Shown here: one piece after another, positions 43,801 through 51,792 of the stretch | Layout: every line of letters begins with the position of its first letter | Numbering within the stretch: the first letter of the stretch is position 1 | From: Paracoccaceae bacterium | GTDB lineage: Bacteria; Pseudomonadota; Alphaproteobacteria; Rhodobacterales; Rhodobacteraceae | Assembly: GCA_013003075.1 (NCBI GenBank) | Contig: JABDLJ010000023.1 | Span: 88,408-152,407, forward strand | Length of the DNA stretch: 64,000 nt | Reading direction: 5' to 3' | Made by a program: the position numbers and the translations under genes | The notes under the pieces: generated by a model | What the model was told of the DNA's origin: nothing | Seen by the model: the letters and a program-made list of their open reading frames with translations, nothing else | Databases searched by the model: none

Positions 43801-45115
43801 GCCGGCGTTCGACAACGCCGATCTGACACTGCGTGGGCGCGCTCCATTACAGCTCGCCAATCCCTTTATCGCGCCGCGCCAGGCCTCCGGCTCGCTCAGT
43901 TTCGATCTGGCGCTGAATGGGGCGCCGGGCCTGCCGGCGCTGTCGGGGCAGCTTCAGACAAGCGGCGCACGCGTCGTCGCGCCCGAGCTGGGCATCGTGC
44001 TGAACGATCTGCGCGCCACGGTCGGGCTGGGCGGCGCGCGCGCGAACCTCGATGTTTCTGCGGCAGTGCAATCGGGCGGACGCATCACCGTGACCGGCCC
44101 GGTTGGCCTGACCGCCCCGAACGCCAGCGATCTGCGCATCGACCTGCGGCGGGTCGTGCTGACCGATCCCACGCTTTACGAAAGCTCGGTTGACGGAACG
44201 CTGACGATCGCCGGTCCGCTGGCGGGCGGCGGGCGGATCGGCGGGCGGCTGGCGCTTGGACCCAGCGAGCTGCGCATTCCGTCCGCCACGGTCGGCGGCA
44301 CCGGCGCGATCCCCGTTATCCGCCATGTCAACGAGCCGCCCGAGGTGCGCCGTACGCGCGCCCGCGCCGGGTTGATCGACGACGGCAAGAGCTCTGGCGG
44401 ACCGGGCGGTGGCGGGCCGGTCTTTCCTCTCGATCTTGTGATCACCGCCGAGAACCAGATCTTCATCCGCGGACGCGGGCTTGACGCAGAAATGGCCGGT
44501 CGGCTGCGGCTGGGCGGGACCACGGCCAATATCCTGCCGATCGGCCAGTTCAATCTGGTGCGCGGCCGCCTCGATATCTTGGGCAAGCGGCTGGTTCTGA
44601 ATGACGGCCTGGTGCAGCTTCAGGGCAATTTCGACCCTTTCATCCGACTAGAGGCAACGACACAGACCCAGGACGTGACCGTGCGCATCGTGGTCGAGGG
44701 GCTTGCCTCGGATCCGCAAATCCGCTTCCTGTCCGAGCCGCAATTGCCGGAAGAAGAGGTGGTCGCGCAGCTTCTCTTCGGGCGCGGGATAGAAACCCTG
44801 TCGCCACTGCAGGCGGCGCAGCTGGCCTCGGCGGTGGCGACGCTCGCCGGGAAAGGCGGTGCTGGCGTACTGTCAAAAGTGCGGGAAAGCACCGGTCTTG
44901 ACGATCTTGACGTCACTACGGGCGATGATGGCGCAACGGCTGTGCGCGCAGGCAAATACATCTCGGAAAAGGTCTATACGGATGTCACAGTGGCAAGCGA
45001 CGGGGAAAGCGAGGTCAATCTGAACTTCGATCTGTCGCCCCGGGTCACCCTGAAGGGATCGGTCGATACGACGGGCAATACCGGCGTGGGCGTGTTCTTT
45101 CAGCGCGATTACTGA
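40835..45115 (+). CDS. tamB: Translocation and assembly module protein TamB
   Basis: A 1426-residue TamB, a very long periplasm-spanning protein made of a beta-taco groove, thought to carry lipids or assist outer-membrane protein assembly with TamA. The N-terminus is a hydrophobic anchor or signal (residues 1-22). The C-terminal DUF490 domain is clear, with LRLGGTTANILPIGQFNLVR, LPEEEVVAQLLFGRGI and a final ...VFFQRDY. Residues about 500-1005 show tandem repeats of exactly 168 residues. The start overlaps tamA by four bases, so the two are coupled. Length is normal for the family. Confidence 0.95.
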   Translation: MKLTIALLALCLAVAFAAPSRAQEQTEDRGFLEGSLEDAISGPGRYVDIIGFEGALSSVASIEEMTIADDDGIWLTLRGVELDWARSALLRGRLEVENLSVDEIELPRLPRAPDAAPAPSPEATPFALPDLPVSVNVANISSPKIVIGAPVLGQDATLTLEGALTLDGGAGTARLLAERTDGKRGRFDLSVGYANESQVLAINIDLDEGAGGIIASLAGMPGEPALALGVAGDAPLSDFAADIKLATDGVDRLAGRVTVAAARADDSGKSPEDRVFSATLSGDVRPLFDTQYRPFFGADTELDVSGTQSADGAVTLDVLRLAAEAVTLEGSLALAPGGLPQKIDVTGRIANADGSPVLLPLSGPETRIGSVDLAVEFDAGNGEAWTAGVVIDGLDRPDFKAEVMRLNGGGRIGRLPEDARAFVTAAFDFSARNLDLGSEAAEEALGETVTGRAQIAWEDGAPLNIEALSVTGESYSAEIAGALSTEGDLNFDGRVAADVADLRAFSGLAGRPISGAVEASVVGKVALLSGQFDLTVQSATRDVTVGIREVDALLEGNGQLTVLTARNVDGLNVGALRVSTPAALISGNGVLRSEGSRGEIEARLQDAAILLEGLEGPVSLKAAASQDGPVWTVDVASTGDALGLDVDGTIDTGPDVPIFRGDIAAKIADLAPFSRFAGRKLGGTVDADISGRVSFDATQVDAEIALAGQDLAVGIPQADRVLAGALEASAAVRRDGDTVDVSALRFETPAARITGEGAWRDGASRADIAAVLRDASLALEGLKGELRLTATAQQTGDIWDVVAQSAGDAIGLDLDGQIDTGGETPVFEGDVTAELVELAPFSQLAGRALRGRLAADASGVLAFDLSRLDLVLAARGANLSIGQLEADKILAGASEVTATVARDGDAITVREARFQSPALTASGTATLGQAENRVALEARLSDLAAFVPDVAGPASVTGTAVQTGGADWQIDLDIDGPGGTTVAAAGSVAPAFDNADLTLRGRAPLQLANPFIAPRQASGSLSFDLALNGAPGLPALSGQLQTSGARVVAPELGIVLNDLRATVGLGGARANLDVSAAVQSGGRITVTGPVGLTAPNASDLRIDLRRVVLTDPTLYESSVDGTLTIAGPLAGGGRIGGRLALGPSELRIPSATVGGTGAIPVIRHVNEPPEVRRTRARAGLIDDGKSSGGPGGGGPVFPLDLVITAENQIFIRGRGLDAEMAGRLRLGGTTANILPIGQFNLVRGRLDILGKRLVLNDGLVQLQGNFDPFIRLEATTQTQDVTVRIVVEGLASDPQIRFLSEPQLPEEEVVAQLLFGRGIETLSPLQAAQLASAVATLAGKGGAGVLSKVRESTGLDDLDVTTGDDGATAVRAGKYISEKVYTDVTVASDGESEVNLNFDLSPRVTLKGSVDTTGNTGVGVFFQRDY
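42332..43843 (+). repeat. Three tandem 504-base (168-residue) units inside tamB
   Basis: The motif ADLRAFSGLAGRPISG (at 42332) recurs as ADLAPFSRFAGRKLGG (42836) and VELAPFSQLAGRALRG (43340), spaced 504 bases each time. Other blocks repeat in step: GDALGLDVDGTIDTG and GDAIGLDLDGQIDTG; and PAALISGNGVLR, PAARITGEGAWR and PALTASGTATLG. A fourth, more degenerate unit may start near 43847 (LQLANPFIAPRQASG). Confidence 0.8.
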
Positions 45116-45184
45116 CCGGCTTGGCTTCGGTCGGCCCCTACCCGCCAGAGAGTGAGATGCCATTCGATGCCGGGGCGCAGGGCC

Positions 45185-45658
45185 TTACGCGGTCACATCC
45201 TGCAACAGCTTCAGTGCTGCCTCGGCGCCGTCCGCCAGGGTAGGCGCAATAGCGGCCGAAGCGCCAGAATATGCAACGGCGGCCGGTTCGATGCCGGCGG
45301 CGGACAGCTCTTCGGCTGCGGTGCCAAGCTTACCGGGATCGGCCGCCGCCAAGCCTAAGTCATCCGTCCCCACATCGGGCGCCGTAACGCCGCCAGTTTC
45401 CGCCTGCGCTGCAAAAAGCGCGGCGGGATCGACGCCGCGTGCGATCGATGACGCGGCCTGGCCTTGCGCGTTCTTCGGCACCTCGATCCCGGCCTCAAAA
45501 GCGGCTGCAACGGCAGCCTTGGCCTGCTGGCCAACCGCGGCGCCGCTGCGGCCAGGCCGTGCGCTATCTACGCTTTCAGCCGAAAGCTGTTCGCCGGCAC
45601 GAACTTGCCGGGTTTGCTGCGAAATGCCGGCGCGGGCGGCTGCGTCAGTGGGGTTCAT
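45185..45658 (-). CDS. Ala-rich hypothetical protein
   Basis: A 157-residue, very Ala/Gly-rich, hydrophilic protein (MNPTDAAARAGISQQTRQVR at the start). No signal peptide, membrane helix or known motif is seen. Ala/Glu-rich stretches such as AAVGQQAKAAVAAAFEAGIE suggest a helical, possibly disordered protein. ATG at 45658 has a modest AGGAAGCGAGG upstream. The frame is open further upstream without sense. It converges with tamB and is divergent from the rsfS operon. High GC and low complexity mean the frame could be fortuitous. Confidence 0.5.
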   Translation of the reverse strand: MNPTDAAARAGISQQTRQVRAGEQLSAESVDSARPGRSGAAVGQQAKAAVAAAFEAGIEVPKNAQGQAASSIARGVDPAALFAAQAETGGVTAPDVGTDDLGLAAADPGKLGTAAEELSAAGIEPAAVAYSGASAAIAPTLADGAEAALKLLQDVTA

Positions 45659-45851
45659 CCGAGAGCCTCGCTTCCTGAAAACACCGCATCGGTGTACCCC
45701 ACTTCCAGTTACCATCCACTTTATGCGTTGCCATTTTATCGCGCATGGCGCATCACCCTGGCCCCACGGACATTGAGATTCGGTCATGCCGATGCTATTT
45801 CTTGTTCCATGCCCGGCGCCGGGGCTGAACGGCGTTTTGCGAAGGAGGACA

Positions 45852-45911
45852 ATGTCCTGTCTCAACTTCAAGATGCGGCCGCTGGTTTGGCCGCCCCGGG
45901 CGCAGCGATGA
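45852..45911 (+). CDS. Possible 19-residue leader ORF overlapping rsfS
   Basis: An ATG at 45852 sits 4 bases after AAGGAGG, a far better ribosome-binding site than any before rsfS. It encodes MSCLNFKMRPLVWPPRAQR and its TGA (45909-45911) overlaps the rsfS ATG at 45908 (ATGA). It may couple translation of rsfS, or it could be accidental. No similar leader is known to me. Confidence 0.35.
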   Translation: MSCLNFKMRPLVWPPRAQR

Positions 45912-46276
45912 GTGGCGCCCCGACTTACGCTTCAAGCGCTGAGCTGCTTGACCGCATATTGGCATCGCTGAGTGAAGACAAAGCCGAAGATGTGGTCACA
46001 ATCAACTTGACTGGAAAATCCGAAATGGCCGATCACATGGTGATCTGCTCGGGTCGCAGTTCGCGCCAGGTCTCGTCGATTTCCGAAAAGCTGGTGGACC
46101 GGCTGAAACAGGAATTCGGCGTGCTCTCGAAGGTCGAGGGCAAGGAAACCGGCGATTGGGTACTGATCGACACGGGCGACGTGATCGTCCATGTGTTCCG
46201 CCCCGAAGTGCGCGAGTTCTATCAGCTAGAGAAGATGTGGCAGACCCCCGGTCAGCCGGCCTCTGCTGACGGCTGA
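45908..46276 (+). CDS. rsfS: Ribosomal silencing factor RsfS
   Basis: A 122-residue RsfS (Iojap/YbeB) protein, which binds ribosomal protein uL14 and blocks 30S-50S joining in starved cells. Family blocks: KAEDVVTINLTGKSEMADHM, VICSGRSSRQVSSISEKLVD and GDWVLIDTGDVIVHVFRPEV, followed by REFYQLEKMW. ATG 45908 gives the usual start; it lacks an own strong Shine-Dalgarno but overlaps a small leader frame with one. Its stop overlaps the rlmH ATG by one base (TGATG), an operon common in alphaproteobacteria. Confidence 0.95.
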   Translation: MSGAPTYASSAELLDRILASLSEDKAEDVVTINLTGKSEMADHMVICSGRSSRQVSSISEKLVDRLKQEFGVLSKVEGKETGDWVLIDTGDVIVHVFRPEVREFYQLEKMWQTPGQPASADG

Positions 46277-46746
46277 TGCGTGTTCATCTTTGCGCGGTTG
46301 GGCGCCTGAAGACCGGCCCCGAGCGCGCTTTGATCGACGACTACGCCCGGCGGTTCGACCGGACCGGGCGCAGTATGGGGCTTGGCCCGCTTACTATTAC
46401 CGAGGTTGAGGACCGCAAGGGCGGCGGGATGGCTGCCGAAAGCGCCTTGCTGACGCGCGCAGTGCCATCCGGCGCACGGCTTTGCGCCATGGACGAACGG
46501 GGCGCGATGCTTGGCTCGGTAGAGTTCGCGGACAAGCTTGCAGGCTGGCGCGATGGCGGATGTCAGGACCTGGCCTTCGTCGTTGGCGGCGCGGACGGGC
46601 TTGATCCCTCGGTGCGCGAGGCTGCGGATTTTTCGCTGTCGCTGGGCAAGATGGTCTGGCCGCACATGTTGGCGCGGGTCATGCTGACAGAGCAGCTATA
46701 CCGGGCGGCCTCGATCCTGGCCGGAGCTCCCTATCACCGCGTCTGA
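46276..46746 (+). CDS. rlmH: 23S rRNA (pseudouridine1915-N3)-methyltransferase
   Basis: A 156-residue SPOUT-family methyltransferase that methylates pseudouridine 1915 in helix 69 of 23S rRNA using SAM. The C-terminal knotted SAM-binding region is seen as FVVGGADGLDPSVREAAD and SLGKMVWPHMLARVMLTEQLY, which is diagnostic. The start ATG overlaps the rsfS stop. Length is as expected for the family. Confidence 0.96.
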   Translation: MRVHLCAVGRLKTGPERALIDDYARRFDRTGRSMGLGPLTITEVEDRKGGGMAAESALLTRAVPSGARLCAMDERGAMLGSVEFADKLAGWRDGGCQDLAFVVGGADGLDPSVREAADFSLSLGKMVWPHMLARVMLTEQLYRAASILAGAPYHRV

Positions 46747-46762
46747 GCGACAAGGATTTGGA

Positions 46763-47137
46763 ATGAGAGAGAAGATCACCGGCCGCTGTTTGTGCGGTGC
46801 CACGACGTTCAGCGTGTCGAGCGCCCCGCGCTTTGGCATTCGCTGCTTTTGCACCGACTGCCAGCATGTCTCGGGCGGCGCCAGCGCGCCACAGGTCGGC
46901 TTTGAGCGCAGTCATCTCGACATCTCGGGGCCGCTGCTGATCCACGAGCGCAAATCGGCTTCGGGCAGCGATCTTGCCTTTGGCTATTGCAGGGACTGTG
47001 GCAGCCCGCTGACCAAATCGACGACACGCGCGGCGGACCTGATCTTCGTCTACGCAGGTGCTTTGGACGATGCCAGCGTCGTGCCAGAGCTAAAGCCAGT
47101 TTTCGAGGACAGCCGCCCTGTATGGGACAAAGGCTGA
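46763..47137 (+). CDS. GFA-family (glutathione-dependent formaldehyde-activating-like) protein
   Basis: A 124-residue zinc-binding protein of the GFA/Mss4-like fold. It has CLCGATTF near the N-terminus, CFCTDCQHVSGG around residues 33-45, and a third pair in YCRDCGSPL. These Cys pairs bind zinc. Some members act on S-hydroxymethylglutathione; most have unknown roles. It follows rlmH by 16 bases and precedes gpmI, so it is probably part of the rsfS-rlmH transcript. Confidence 0.85.
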   Translation: MREKITGRCLCGATTFSVSSAPRFGIRCFCTDCQHVSGGASAPQVGFERSHLDISGPLLIHERKSASGSDLAFGYCRDCGSPLTKSTTRAADLIFVYAGALDDASVVPELKPVFEDSRPVWDKG

Positions 47138-47219
47138 TCTTCGGGCGACCGCGCAAAGCGGCGGTTTTCCCCGGCGGCCGGTCGCGCTAGAACAAGGCAA
47201 CCCAAGGAGAGACCTTACC

Positions 47220-48746
47220 ATGAGCGCGCCAAAACCGGTTGTATTGTGCATTCTTGACGGCTGGGGGCTGCGCGAGGACACCGAAAACAACGCGCCGGCC
47301 CTGGCAGAGACACCCAATTTCGATTGGCTGATGGCAAATTGCCCGCATGCGCAGTTGGTCACGCACGGCCCCGATGTTGGGCTGCCCAGCGGCCAGATGG
47401 GCAATTCCGAAGTCGGCCACACCAATATCGGCGCGGGCCGCGTGGTGGCGATGGATCTCGGCCAGATCGATTTTGCGATCGAGGACGGCAGCTTTTTCGA
47501 CAATGCGGCTTTGGGCGATTTTGCAAAAGCTCTGACCGCCAGCGGCGGGACCGCCCACCTGATGGGCATCGCCTCGGCCGGCGGGGTCCACGGGCACTGG
47601 CGCCATATCGTGGCGGCGGCCAAGGCGCTGACGGATGCCGGGGTGCCGGTTGCGGTGCATGCGATCACCGATGGGCGCGACGTGCCGCCGAAATCGGCCG
47701 ATAAGGACCTGAAGACGCTGGCGGATGCCTTGCCGGCGGGCGCGCGGATCGTCACCGTGATCGGCCGCTACTACGCGATGGATCGCGACAATCGCTGGGA
47801 GCGGGTCGCCAAGGCCTATCGCGCCATGATCGGCGGTACAGGCGAGCGGCAATCGGGCAAGCGCCCGGACCAGGTGGCCGCAGACTATTATGCCGACGAT
47901 CTGACGGACGAGTTCCTGCCGGCCACTGTGCTTGGGGACTATGGCGGTGTGGCAGATGGCGACGGCTTCTGGTGCCTGAATTTCCGGGCCGACCGGGCAC
48001 GCGAGATCCTGCGGGCGATCGGCGAGCCGGGTTTTGCCGAGTTCGAGACCGGCTTGCGGCCCAAGCTGGCCGGGCTTCTTGGGATGGTCGATTACTCTGC
48101 CGGTCACAACGCCTACATGACGACCTGCTATCCAAAGCAGGAGATCGTCAATACCCTTGGCTCGTGGGTCGCACAGCATGATCTGACGCAGTTCCGGCTG
48201 GCAGAGACCGAAAAATATCCGCATGTGACGTTCTTTCTGAACGGCGGCAGGGAAGAGCCCGAAGTCGGCGAAGACCGCAAGATGCCGAAATCTCCGCATG
48301 TGGCGACCTATGACCTTCAGCCCGAAATGTCGGCGCCCGAGGTCACCGACCAGTTCGTCGCGGCGATCGAGGCTGGCTATGACCTGATCGTGGTCAACTA
48401 CGCAAACCCTGACATGGTCGGTCACACAGGCGATCTGGGCGCTGCGATCAAGGCCTGCGAGACGGTCGATGCCGGGCTGGGCCGGGCGATGGAGGCGCTG
48501 AGGATCGCTGGCGGCGCGATGGTCGTGACCGCCGATCATGGTAACTGCGAAACCATGGTCGATCCCGAAACCGGCGGGCCGCACACAGCGCATACCACGA
48601 ACCCGGTGCCTGTGGCAGTGGTCGGTGGGCCCCAGGGCGCCACTCTCAGCAAGGGTCGGCTTGCCGATCTGGCCCCGACATTGCTGGACCTGATGGGCCT
48701 CGATCTGCCGCCGCAGATGACCGGGCGCAGCCTGATCAACCGATGA
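47220..48746 (+). CDS. gpmI: 2,3-bisphosphoglycerate-independent phosphoglycerate mutase
   Basis: A 508-residue glycolytic/gluconeogenic enzyme interconverting 3- and 2-phosphoglycerate by way of a phosphoserine. Family motifs: LCILDGWGLREDTENNAPA with the first metal-binding Asp, PSGQMGNSEVGHTNIGAGR with the nucleophile Ser in NSEVG, GRYYAMDRDNRWERV, and NYANPDMVGHTGD plus TADHGNCE for the second metal site. The stop overlaps the next gene by four bases. An AAGGAGAG sequence lies 5' of the start. Confidence 0.97.
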   Translation: MSAPKPVVLCILDGWGLREDTENNAPALAETPNFDWLMANCPHAQLVTHGPDVGLPSGQMGNSEVGHTNIGAGRVVAMDLGQIDFAIEDGSFFDNAALGDFAKALTASGGTAHLMGIASAGGVHGHWRHIVAAAKALTDAGVPVAVHAITDGRDVPPKSADKDLKTLADALPAGARIVTVIGRYYAMDRDNRWERVAKAYRAMIGGTGERQSGKRPDQVAADYYADDLTDEFLPATVLGDYGGVADGDGFWCLNFRADRAREILRAIGEPGFAEFETGLRPKLAGLLGMVDYSAGHNAYMTTCYPKQEIVNTLGSWVAQHDLTQFRLAETEKYPHVTFFLNGGREEPEVGEDRKMPKSPHVATYDLQPEMSAPEVTDQFVAAIEAGYDLIVVNYANPDMVGHTGDLGAAIKACETVDAGLGRAMEALRIAGGAMVVTADHGNCETMVDPETGGPHTAHTTNPVPVAVVGGPQGATLSKGRLADLAPTLLDLMGLDLPPQMTGRSLINR

Positions 48747-49885
48747 AAGTAATAGCGCGCCTGACTGCAGCCTTGGGTCTTTGTGTGTCGCTTGCGATTG
48801 CCGCACCTGCGCCGGGTCTTGCCCAAAACGCCGGACCGGCGGTGGACGCCGCGCAGGCGCTTGCTGCCGCGGCAGATGCACTGGCCGCTGCACGCGGCGC
48901 GCGCGACCGGGTGTCGGCGCTGACCCAGACGATCCGCGCCTACGAGGACGGGTTGGCCGCAATGCGGATCGAACTGCGCCGCGCTGCGCTTCGCGAGGCC
49001 GAGATCCGCGCCGATTTCGACCGCGACGCAGAGCGGCTTTCAGCCCTGCTAGGCGCGCTCCAGTCGATGGGAACCTCGCCGGAAACCTTGATCCTGCTGC
49101 ATCCCTCTGGCCCGGTCGACACGGTGCGCGCGGGCATGATTTTGTCCGAGATCACTCCGGCGATCGAGGCCGATGTCGCGGCGCTTCAAAGCCAGCTTAC
49201 CGAACTGGCGACCTTGCGCGCGCTGCAGCAGAGCGCAAGCTCGACCCTGCAGGCCGGCCTAGATGGCGCGCAGGAGGCGCGCGTGGCCTTGTCCAAGGCG
49301 ATATCGGACCGCACGCCGGCGCCCGATCGCAGCAGCACAGAGGCGCTCGCGTTGCAGGCGCTGCTAAACAGCGCAGAGACCTTGCAGGGGTTTGCATCGG
49401 GCCTCGCGCTGGAACCGGGACCCGATGACGCAGATCGCGGGTTCGCTGCGCAAAGGGGTCAGTTGCCGCTTCCCGTCGAAGGAACGGTGATCGGTGGGTT
49501 CAATGACGCCGATGCGGCGGGGGTCCGCCGGCCGGGGCTGCTGATCGCTGCGCGGCCCCGCGCATTGGTCACCGCGCCCTGGCCTGCGACGATTCGCTAC
49601 CTGGGCCCGCTGCTGGATTACGGAAATGTCATTATTATCGAGCCCGATGCGGGCTATCTACTTATAATCGCGGGATTGAAAGAGGTTTACGGGTCAATCG
49701 GCGACGTGGCCCGCGCAGGCGCGCCACTAGGGCAGATGGGTGGCACAATGCCGGTCGCACAAGAGATTTTGATCGATGCCGTTAATGGCGGTGGTCAAGA
49801 TCGTACAGAAACGCTCTATATAGAGCTGAGGGAAGAGCAAACCCCGGTCGATCCGCAGGATTGGTTCGCCGGGGTCGCAAAATAG
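48743..49885 (+). CDS. Murein hydrolase activator EnvC-like protein, degenerate M23 domain
   Basis: A 380-residue protein with a Sec signal (about 1-27), then a long coiled-coil-like region (about 30-200, with GARDRVSALTQTIRAYEDGL), and a C-terminal LytM/M23-like domain (about 235-380). In that domain the usual zinc-binding His residues are absent: the block is LLDYGNVIIIEPDAGYLLII and the tail is YIELREEQTPVDPQDWF instead of a HxH/HLHFE motif. Degenerate LytM proteins such as EnvC activate amidases rather than cut the wall. It is translationally coupled to gpmI and followed by ctpA. Confidence 0.82.
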   Translation: MKVIARLTAALGLCVSLAIAAPAPGLAQNAGPAVDAAQALAAAADALAAARGARDRVSALTQTIRAYEDGLAAMRIELRRAALREAEIRADFDRDAERLSALLGALQSMGTSPETLILLHPSGPVDTVRAGMILSEITPAIEADVAALQSQLTELATLRALQQSASSTLQAGLDGAQEARVALSKAISDRTPAPDRSSTEALALQALLNSAETLQGFASGLALEPGPDDADRGFAAQRGQLPLPVEGTVIGGFNDADAAGVRRPGLLIAARPRALVTAPWPATIRYLGPLLDYGNVIIIEPDAGYLLIIAGLKEVYGSIGDVARAGAPLGQMGGTMPVAQEILIDAVNGGGQDRTETLYIELREEQTPVDPQDWFAGVAK

Positions 49886-49895
49886 GACGAGACGC

Positions 49896-51233
49896 ATGAA
49901 AAAGTTTCTTTTGGCAGCCATTGGCGGCATCTTGACCGGAGCCTTGGTGACCACCCAAGTCGCCGGTCCGCTGCTGGCGCAGGAGGCCGGGCGCAAGGCG
50001 TCCGTCTATGAACAGCTTGATCTGTTCGGCGATATCTTCGAGCGCATTCGCGCGCAATATGTCGAAGAGGTCGACGAAGAAGAGCTGATCGAAGCGGCGA
50101 TCGACGGGATGCTGACCTCGCTTGATCCGCACTCCAGCTACCTGTCGCCCGATGACGCTGCCGCGATGCGCGTGCAGACCCGCGGCCAGTTCGGCGGGCT
50201 TGGCATCGAGGTGACCCAGGAAGAGGGTTTCGTGAAAGTCGTGGCACCGATGGACGGCACACCCGCCGAGGACGCCGGGATCGAAGCGGGCGATTTCATC
50301 ACCCATGTCGATGGTGAAAGCCTTCTCGGCCTGACCCTGGATGACGCCGTAGAGATGATGCGCGGGCCGATCGGCTCTGAGATCGTGATCACCGTTGTCC
50401 GCGAGGACAATCCAGAGCCGTTCGACGTCTCGCTGATCCGCGATACGATCCGGCTGACCGCCGTACGCCACCGCACTGTCGGTGATACGGTCGTCCTGCG
50501 CGTGACGACGTTCAACGACCAGACCTATCCCAACCTCAAGGACGGGCTGGCCGAAGAGATCGAAAGCCTTGGCGGGCTGGAAAACATCAACGGTGTCGTG
50601 ATCGACATGCGCAACAACCCCGGCGGTCTGCTGAATCAGGCGATCCGGGTGTCCGATGCCTTCCTCGATGCCGGTGAGATCGTATCGACCCGGGGCCGCG
50701 ATCCGCAGGATGGCGACCGGTTCAACGCAACCGATGGCGATCTGATCGACGGCAAGCCCATCGTGGTGCTGATCAACGGCGGCTCGGCCTCGGCTTCCGA
50801 GATCGTCGCCGGCGCGTTGCAGGATCACCGCCGGGCGATCGTCGTCGGCACCAAGAGCTTCGGCAAAGGCTCTGTCCAGTCGGTGATGCCGCTGCGGCAG
50901 GACGGCGCGATGCGCCTGACGACCGCGCGGTACTACACACCGTCCGGGCGTTCGATCCAGGCGCTCGGGGTCTCCCCCGATATCGTCGTCGAGCAGCCAC
51001 CGCGCGTTGAAACCAATCCCGAGGATGAAGAGGAAACCACGCGCCGCGGCCGGTCCGAGGCCGATCTGCGCGGCAGCCTGAACAACGACAGCCTGACCGA
51101 GGATGAGATCCGCCAGATCGAAGCCGACCGCGCCAAGGCCGAAGAGGCCGCCAAACTGCGCGAGGAGGACTATCAGCTGGCCTATGCGATCGACATCCTG
51201 AAAGGACTTTCGGCCATCGGCCCGAGTGAGTGA
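49896..51233 (+). CDS. ctpA: Carboxy-terminal processing protease (S41 family)
   Basis: A 445-residue periplasmic S41 protease. After a signal/anchor (residues about 1-28) there is an N-terminal domain ending LTSLDPHSSYLSP, a PDZ domain (about 85-170, with GQFGGLGIEVTQEEGFVKVV), and the protease domain with VIDMRNNPGGLLNQAI, GGSASASEIVAGALQDH and TKSFGKGSVQ, which hold the catalytic Ser and Lys. It would process or degrade periplasmic proteins. A Glu/Arg-rich tail (residues about 375-430) may mediate contact with partners. The start is 10 bases after the envC-like stop. Confidence 0.95.
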   Translation: MKKFLLAAIGGILTGALVTTQVAGPLLAQEAGRKASVYEQLDLFGDIFERIRAQYVEEVDEEELIEAAIDGMLTSLDPHSSYLSPDDAAAMRVQTRGQFGGLGIEVTQEEGFVKVVAPMDGTPAEDAGIEAGDFITHVDGESLLGLTLDDAVEMMRGPIGSEIVITVVREDNPEPFDVSLIRDTIRLTAVRHRTVGDTVVLRVTTFNDQTYPNLKDGLAEEIESLGGLENINGVVIDMRNNPGGLLNQAIRVSDAFLDAGEIVSTRGRDPQDGDRFNATDGDLIDGKPIVVLINGGSASASEIVAGALQDHRRAIVVGTKSFGKGSVQSVMPLRQDGAMRLTTARYYTPSGRSIQALGVSPDIVVEQPPRVETNPEDEEETTRRGRSEADLRGSLNNDSLTEDEIRQIEADRAKAEEAAKLREEDYQLAYAIDILKGLSAIGPSE

Positions 51234-51267
51234 TCTTGGGCGCGCATGAACCCAAGCGGCAGGCGGC

Positions 51268-51747
51268 ATGACACCAGAAGAGATTGCCCGCCTGCCGTAT
51301 CGCCCCTGCGTGGGCGTGATGCTGGCCGACATGCGCGGCCAGCTTTTCGTTGGAGAGCGGATCGACACGCCCGGCGCCTGGCAAATGCCGCAGGGCGGCA
51401 TCGACGACGGCGAGACCCCGCAACAGGCAGCCTTGCGCGAGCTGGGCGAGGAAACCGGCGTTCCGGCCGATCTGACGCAGATCGTGGCCGAAACCGACGA
51501 CTGGATCGCCTATGATCTGCCGCACGACATCGTGCCCAGGATCTGGAAGGGGCGCTATCGCGGGCAACGCCAGAAATGGGTTCTTGTCCGTTTTCTGGGG
51601 CAAGACCGGGACATCAACATCGAGGTCGAGCATCCCGAATTCTCGCGCTGGCGCTGGATGAACCCCGACGATGTGCTGAACCATATCGTTCCCTTCAAGC
51701 GCAACGTCTACAGCGCGGCGCTGAGCGCGTTGCGCCCTTCGCTCTAA
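51268..51747 (+). CDS. rppH: RNA pyrophosphohydrolase (Nudix)
   Basis: A 159-residue Nudix hydrolase of the RppH type, which removes pyrophosphate from the 5' end of transcripts and triggers RNA decay; in plants and bacteria related proteins hydrolyse Ap4A. The Nudix box is [20 protein letters not shown] (residues about 43-62), following [10 protein letters not shown]. The C-terminal part [21 protein letters not shown] is typical of RppH. The ATG at 51268 gives a short N-terminus [18 protein letters not shown]. It is 34 bases after ctpA and probably shares its transcript. Confidence 0.94.
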   Translation: MTPEEIARLPYRPCVGVMLADMRGQLFVGERIDTPGAWQMPQGGIDDGETPQQAALRELGEETGVPADLTQIVAETDDWIAYDLPHDIVPRIWKGRYRGQRQKWVLVRFLGQDRDINIEVEHPEFSRWRWMNPDDVLNHIVPFKRNVYSAALSALRPSL

Positions 51748-51792
51748 CCTTTTTTGCTTCCCTGACATTGCGTGCTTCGGTACACGGCCCCT

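Noticed and set aside
47187..48962. 591-codon minus-strand open frame opposite gpmI
   Set aside because: Low-complexity shadow of gpmI without family features.
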